From positions 1,116,001-1,180,000 of the forward strand of contig NZ_SHKY01000001.1 in assembly GCF_004217545.1 (NCBI RefSeq): a DNA stretch of 64,000 bases, written 5' to 3'. Shown here one piece after another: positions 60,401 to 64,000 of the stretch. The stretch is from Krasilnikovia cinnamomea. GTDB taxonomy: Bacteria > Actinomycetota > Actinomycetes > Mycobacteriales > Micromonosporaceae. The position numbers and the translations under genes are program-made. Each line of letters starts with the position of its first letter. Position 1 is the stretch's first letter. The notes beneath the pieces were generated by a model that worked only from the letters and a program-made list of their open reading frames with translations, did not search any database and had not been told where the DNA came from.

Positions 60401-61709
60401 GTACGGCCACAGCAACCAGCCCTCGCACCACATCATCTACATGTACGACTACGCCGGTCAGCCCGCGAAGGCCCAGGCGCTGGTCCGCGAGGCCCTGTCC
60501 CGGCTCTACCTGGGCAGCGAGATCGGCCAGGGCTACCCGGGCGACGAGGACAACGGCGAGATGAGCGCCTGGTACGTCTTCAGCGCGCTCGGCTTCTACC
60601 CGTTGCAGATGGGCAGCCCCGCGTACGCGATCGGCTCGCCGCTGTTCACCAAGGCGACGGTGAACCTGGAGAACGGCAGGAAGATCGTCGTCAACGCCCG
60701 CAACAACAGCGCCCGCAACGTCTACGTGCAGTCGCTGACGGTCAACGGCCAGCCGTACACCTCGACGTCGCTGCCGCACGCGCTGCTGGCGGGCGGGGCG
60801 ACGCTGGACTTCACGATGGGCGACCGGCCGTCGGACTGGGGCACCGGCGCCGACGCCGCCCCGCCGTCGCTGACCACGGGCAGCGCCGCGCCCGACCCGC
60901 TGCGCGACCTGGCCGCCCCGGGCAAGGGCACCGCGACGGACCCGACCCTGGTCGACGACACGACGGCCACCCGGGCGGTCTTCGGTTCCGCGACCCCGGC
61001 CTGGCAGTACCAGTTCACCGGTGCCGGGGAGCGCGCCGAGTTCTACACCCTCACCTCGGGCGCGGTCGCGGGCGACCCGACCGGCTGGCGGCTGCGCGGC
61101 TCGTACGACGGCACCCGCTGGACGACGATCGACGAGCGCAGTGCGCAGAGCTTCGAGTGGCGGCTGCAGACCCGGCCGTTCAAGATCGCTACGCCGGGCA
61201 CGTACCGCTACTACCGGCTGGAGGTGACCGGGAACACCGGCCAGCCCAGCACCACCCTGGCCGAGGTGGAGTTGCTCGGCCATCCCGCCCCGGTGTGCTC
61301 GACCACCATCGCGGACCGGGTCGTTGGCGCCCTGTCCGTGCACTCCGGGGTGACCTGCCTGCGCGGGGCCACGGTCACCGGCCTGATCAGCGTCCGCGAC
61401 GGCGCCTCGCTGTACGCCACGGACGCGAACCTGCGCGCCGCGCTGACCGCCACGGACGCCGGCACGGTGTCGCTGCAGCACACCACCGTGACGGGGCCGG
61501 TCACCGCGACCGGAGCGACCGCGGTGTCCATCGAGGACTCCACCGTTTCGGGACCGGTGTCGTTGCTGCGCAACCGCGGCACCACACTGATCTCCGGCAA
61601 TACGATCGGCGGGGCGCTGACCTGCACGGGCAACCATCCCGCGCCGGTCGACAACGGCCTGGACAACACGGTGTCCGGCCCGCGCCGGGGTCAGTGCGCC
61701 ACGCTCTGA
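57408..61709 (+). CDS. secreted multidomain GH92 alpha-mannosidase
   Basis: A 1433-residue exported enzyme. A signal peptide spans residues 1-~31. A discoidin-like (F5/8 type C) domain (~100-215, ANLNDADPATKWL to QLADWQI) is followed by the GH92 beta-sandwich and (alpha/alpha)6 barrel (~395-1140). Catalytic marks are YTETDGWNMAFHVPHDG near 934 (acid Glu) and GDEDNGEMSAWYVFSALGFYP near 1044. A second discoidin-like domain (~1160-1290) and a C-terminal beta-helix-like repeat (~1300-1433) complete it. It should trim alpha-mannosides from fungal mannan or glycoproteins. GAAGGAGG precedes the ATG. A LacI-type palindrome upstream links it to the importer at 49742. Confidence 0.92.
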   Translation: MYRSRWAVALFCVPLVVAAAAVACGGAASAAPTDPGESGTGAFASSFEPGEPAPDWRDTVETGPDGAPRSGGVDGSVQVGLPGSLREHVTGIAVNAEPNPDENGANLNDADPATKWLVDTPTSWARYTLDSPARVVRYALTSANDAPERDPRDWTVEGSADGTTWTTVDTRTGQSFDQRFQTHTYEVATPGSFAVYRLSITGHPSGSLTQLADWQIATEDTTTPPATNMQSRVGGGPASSPTAKANVGYTGRNAFLIGGRHLTGGRAYAYNKVFDVNLTVTADTELSYLVFPEFNRDDLSNPATYTAVDLAFTDGTYLSDLKATDQHGVVLSPAAQGAAKTLYTQQWNQRTARIGAVAAGRIVDRILVGYDKPAGPTSFRAWFDDIALRVAPPAPPRAHLSEYADTRRGTQSSGDYSRGNNFPATAVPHGFNFWTPVTDAGTTSWLYEYHRDNNAANRPTIQAFSASHQPSPWMGDRQTFQVMPSPATGVPDAGRANRALAFGHDNEVARPYYYGVTFDNGMKTEIAPTDHAALMRFTFTGNRGNLILDNVNGNAGLSIDAANRSVSGWSDVNSGGLSAGWTRMFMYAVADRPVAASGSLSSGNRPSTGYLAFDTSTQKTVTLRIATSLISVAQARHNLELELAASATVESVRDAAQRQWDTRMHTVEVEGASEDQLVTLYSNLYRLFLYPNSGYENTGSAEAPVYRHAVQSSTTTPASSPTETGAPVKDGKVYVNNGFWDTYRTTWPAYALLTPGEAGEMVDGFVQQYRDGGWISRWSAPGYANLMVGTSSDVAFADAFRKGVTVDAETAYRAALRNATVTPPNANVGRKGLATSIFKGYTPSDATGEAMSWAMDGYINDFGIAGMAAELAKRGGPKASEYAEQAEYFRNRAQNYVHMFDESVKFFQGRDSGGTWRLPADRYDPRVWGYDYTETDGWNMAFHVPHDGQGLANLYGGRDALAKKLDTFFATPETAGFPGSYGGTIHEMLEARDVRLGQYGHSNQPSHHIIYMYDYAGQPAKAQALVREALSRLYLGSEIGQGYPGDEDNGEMSAWYVFSALGFYPLQMGSPAYAIGSPLFTKATVNLENGRKIVVNARNNSARNVYVQSLTVNGQPYTSTSLPHALLAGGATLDFTMGDRPSDWGTGADAAPPSLTTGSAAPDPLRDLAAPGKGTATDPTLVDDTTATRAVFGSATPAWQYQFTGAGERAEFYTLTSGAVAGDPTGWRLRGSYDGTRWTTIDERSAQSFEWRLQTRPFKIATPGTYRYYRLEVTGNTGQPSTTLAEVELLGHPAPVCSTTIADRVVGALSVHSGVTCLRGATVTGLISVRDGASLYATDANLRAALTATDAGTVSLQHTTVTGPVTATGATAVSIEDSTVSGPVSLLRNRGTTLISGNTIGGALTCTGNHPAPVDNGLDNTVSGPRRGQCATL

Positions 61710-61728
61710 TCCGCCGGGAGTGCCGACG

Positions 61729-61754
61729 CGCCGTGGTCCCACCGGACCACGGCG
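61729..61754 (+). terminator. terminator hairpin after GH92 gene
   Basis: An 11-bp stem, CGCCGTGGTCC / GGACCACGGCG, with a 4-nt loop, 20 bp after the stop codon. Confidence 0.75.
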
Positions 61755-61761
61755 TGTTGCA

Positions 61762-61767
61762 TAGAGT
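61762..61767 (+). promoter_or_regulatory. -10 element of a probable leaderless transcript
   Basis: TAGAGT lies 6 nt before ATG 61774. The same hexamer and spacing occur at 52940. Confidence 0.55.
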
Positions 61768-61773
61768 GGTCCC

Positions 61774-62202
61774 ATGTCTGAGCAAGGTCTGTGGGATCTC
61801 GTCGTCGCCGCCAACCTGGGCACGCTCGCCACGATCAAGCGCGACGGGCGGCCCCAGCTGTCCGATGTCAACTACACCGCCGACGCCGCCGCCCGGGTGC
61901 TGCGCATCTCCACCCGTACCGAACTGGCCAAGGTCAAGAATCTGCGGCGCGACCCCCGCGCCAGCCTGAAGGTCACCGCGCCCGGCGGAGCCGGGTACGC
62001 GGTCGTCGAGGCGACCGCCGAGCTGTCCGCGCCCGCCGCCGACGAGCACGACGCCACCGTCGAGGAGTTGATCGAGGTGTACCGGCAGGCCGCGGGCAAG
62101 GAGCACCCCGACTGGGACGACTACCGGCGGGCGATGGTGGCCGACGGCCGCCTCGTCCTGCGCCTGCGCGTCGAGCGCCTGTACGGCTGGGTGCTGTCCT
62201 GA
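61774..62202 (+). CDS. PPOX-class F420-dependent flavin/deazaflavin oxidoreductase
   Basis: A 142-residue split-beta-barrel protein. LATIKRDGRPQLSDVNYTAD and ARVLRISTRTELAKVKNLRRDPRASLKV are the usual strands of the FDOR/PPOX family (Rv1155-like), which binds F420 or FMN. It should reduce or bind a small cofactor-like substrate; which one cannot be told. TAGAGT ends 6 nt before ATG 61774, so it is probably leaderless. It lies right after the GH92 terminator and 236 bp before the GGDEF gene. Confidence 0.88.
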   Translation: MSEQGLWDLVVAANLGTLATIKRDGRPQLSDVNYTADAAARVLRISTRTELAKVKNLRRDPRASLKVTAPGGAGYAVVEATAELSAPAADEHDATVEELIEVYRQAAGKEHPDWDDYRRAMVADGRLVLRLRVERLYGWVLS

Positions 62203-62438
62203 CCCCCGGCCGCATGCCGTGACGTGCGGCACGTAGGCCGCGGTCCTTAGCCGCCTCCAGCCGTGCGGCGCAAGGGCCGGAGGTCCCGCACGGCGGCTCA
62301 GGGCAAGGCGGCAACCCGATTGCACCCCGCGCCGGGCGTCTCCACCGCAGGTTTGTCTCAAGGTCGCACGGCCCGGACCCGATGTCTGCGGCATGGCCAC
62401 CCGACCCGCAGGGCGTTCCCCTGGAGCCGGAGATAACG

Positions 62439-64000
62439 ATGGCAGCGGTGACTGACGCGCCGGTGCCCACCGCCGCGTCCGAGCGCCGCGCGCCGCACCG
62501 GCGCGCCTGGGCGCGGCTGGGCGTGCTGGTCGCCGTCGTGGTGGCCCTCTTCGGTGGCATTCTGGGCACGGACCCGTTCGGTGCCGGTGCCTCCCGGATG
62601 ATCTCCATGGTCGGGCTCGCGGTCGCCGCGCTCGTCACGGCCACCACCATCCTGATCCGCTCGCGGAGGTACACCGGTCGCGGCCGGCTCGGTTGGACCC
62701 TGGTCGGGCTCGGCGTGCTGTCCTGGGCACTGGGCCAGCTGTGCTGGCTCTATCTGGCTCTGGTCCACGCCGACAAGCTGCCGTTCCCCTCCGTGGCCGA
62801 CATCGGCTTTGCCGGCATGGTCCTGCTCACCCCTGCCGGCCTGCTGGTGCTGCCCGCGGAAGCGCAGACCCTGGCGAACCGTGCCCGCAGCCTGCTCGAC
62901 GGGCTCATGGTCGCCACCTCGCTGGCGCTGGTCGCCTGGCTGGTGGCGATCGAGCCGCTGCTGCACGCGGGCGGCAACGGGGGCCTCGCGCTCGCCATCA
63001 GCCTGGCGTATCCCCTGGCCGACATCGTGATCGTCACGATCGTCGTCTACATGTTCGTGTTGCGCCGCCGCACCCACGCGGTGACCGTGCGCCTGGCGTT
63101 GGTCGGCACCGGTATGACGGCCTTCGCGGTCGCCGACATCGGGTATGCGTACTTCAACCTGGTCGGCACGTACGCCTCCGGCGCGGTCACCGACACCGGG
63201 TGGTTCGCGGGCTTCGCGTTGCTCCTACTGGCGGCGTGCGCGCCGGACCAGGCCGACGATGTGCCCAAGGAGCGGGTGGAGACCCGGCGCCCGATCGGGG
63301 TGCTGCTGCCGTACGTGGCCGTGCTCGTCGCGCTGGCCGTCTGCATCTGGTGGTCGTCGCGCAACGGCTACAGCAGCACGTTCATCACCTACACCCGGAC
63401 CGCGCTGACCCTGCTCATCGTGGGCCGCCAGCTGCTGGCCCTGGCCGAGAACCGCAACCTCACCCGGACCCTGGAGTTCCGCGTCGCGGACCAGACCGCC
63501 GAGCTGGCCGCCAGCGAGCACCGGTACCACGCCCTCGTGCAGTACGGCTCGGACGTGATCACGGTCGTCGACCCGCGGGCCCGCGTGCTGTACCAGAGCG
63601 AGTCGGTGCAGCGGGTGCTGGGATTCCGCCCGGGGCACCTGACCGGGCGCGTGCTGACCGAACTCCTGGACACCGAGTCGGCGCAGCGGCTGACCGGGGC
63701 GCTAGCGGCGGTCCTGCAGCGGCCCGACGAGAGCGTCGTGGTGGAGCTCCTGGTCCCGCACCGCAGCGGCCGGCCGCGCCAGGCCGAGATGACGGTGACC
63801 AACCTGCTGGCCGATCCGAACGTGGGCGGCCTCGTACTCAACACGCGCGACGTCAGCGATCGCAAGCAGTTGCAGGATCAGCTGGTGCACGCGGCGTACC
63901 ACGACGCCCTGACGCAGCTCGCCAACCGCACGCGGTTCCACGAGCAGGTCTCCACGGCCCTGCGGCAGCGCACGCCCGACACCGACGTGACCGTGCTCTA
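62439..64000 (+). CDS. membrane PAS-GGDEF protein, 3' truncated by window edge
   Basis: 520 codons are in the window; the rest lies beyond it. Residues ~27-330 have eight to ten membrane segments with short loops (a MASE-like sensory part). A coiled linker (AENRNLTRTLEFRVADQTAELAAS cut by segments) leads to a PAS domain (~359-480, HRYHALVQYGSDVITVVDP). The GGDEF domain has just begun at HDALTQLANRTRF near residue 487, and its active site is not visible. Whether an EAL domain follows is unknown. GGAG lies 6-7 nt before ATG 62439. With the TPR-GGDEF gene at 55468 it is the second c-di-GMP-type gene here. Confidence 0.85.
   Translation, partial: MAAVTDAPVPTAASERRAPHRRAWARLGVLVAVVVALFGGILGTDPFGAGASRMISMVGLAVAALVTATTILIRSRRYTGRGRLGWTLVGLGVLSWALGQLCWLYLALVHADKLPFPSVADIGFAGMVLLTPAGLLVLPAEAQTLANRARSLLDGLMVATSLALVAWLVAIEPLLHAGGNGGLALAISLAYPLADIVIVTIVVYMFVLRRRTHAVTVRLALVGTGMTAFAVADIGYAYFNLVGTYASGAVTDTGWFAGFALLLLAACAPDQADDVPKERVETRRPIGVLLPYVAVLVALAVCIWWSSRNGYSSTFITYTRTALTLLIVGRQLLALAENRNLTRTLEFRVADQTAELAASEHRYHALVQYGSDVITVVDPRARVLYQSESVQRVLGFRPGHLTGRVLTELLDTESAQRLTGALAAVLQRPDESVVVELLVPHRSGRPRQAEMTVTNLLADPNVGGLVLNTRDVSDRKQLQDQLVHAAYHDALTQLANRTRFHEQVSTALRQRTPDTDVTVL

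Noticed and set aside
1..64000. tRNA, rRNA or insertion sequences
   Set aside because: I looked through the gaps for cloverleaf arms, rRNA-like segments and transposase motifs and saw none.

Overview
This is a very GC-rich actinobacterial chromosome segment, carrying about 45 genes and no RNA gene that I can see. The gene content points to a mycelial actinomycete, most likely Micromonosporaceae (Actinoplanes-like). The pointers are a DUF397 protein, a DinB/mycothiol-transferase-type protein, an F420/PPOX-type flavoprotein, many GTG starts, several apparently leaderless genes, and a large set of secreted polysaccharide hydrolases. The family assignment is inference. No plasmid, phage or insertion sequence is visible.

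Layout. 1-1978: tail of a DUF397 protein, an MFS exporter and two tiny overlapping genes. 2150-8575: a three-gene unit encoding a carboxylate-amine ligase/ATP-grasp fusion, an asparagine-synthase-type amidotransferase and an S9 peptidase. It resembles the ligase + amidotransferase + peptidase logic of N-acetylglutaminylglutamine-amide (NAGGN) loci but with different ligase domains. 8573-10618: tandem repeats, an AbiEi/DUF559-type protein, and a gene-free stretch with two copies of a palindromic element and a minisatellite. 10619-12489: MFS transporter and DinB protein. 12491-16824 (minus): a redox-signalling operon of a NAD kinase-GNAT fusion, a receiver/thioredoxin-reductase-like fusion and a cyclic-nucleotide-domain histidine kinase.

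17129-30356: CBM2-GH64 beta-1,3-glucanase, an orphan molybdate-binding protein, a LacI-controlled GH13 alpha-glucosidase, a membrane sulfatase, a TetR regulator with a heterodimeric ABC exporter, and a GH16 glucanase. 30394-43780: an exopolysaccharide locus. Its nine minus-strand genes form one tightly coupled operon (sugar-phosphate transferase, PAP2 phosphatase, PssD/PssE-type transferase, secreted beta-propeller, Wzz-like protein with a ruined P-loop, GT2, O-antigen-ligase-like polymerase, flippase, sulfotransferase). A convergent phosphotransferase-like gene lies at its end. The expected product is a sulfated extracellular polysaccharide.

44203-64000: an ABC-2 drug-type exporter, RNase HI, a small membrane protein, an acyltransferase, a LacI regulator with a sugar ABC importer, a small membrane protein, a stand-alone LigD-type primase-polymerase, an unknown protein with a PRTase-like motif, a TPR-GGDEF protein, a very large GH92 alpha-mannosidase, an F420/PPOX protein and a truncated membrane PAS-GGDEF protein. 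A near-identical LacI-type palindrome lies in front of both the sugar importer and the GH92 gene, which suggests one mannoside-utilisation regulon.

The most interesting candidates are the peptide-amide-like locus (2150-8575) and the redox two-component operon (12491-16824).
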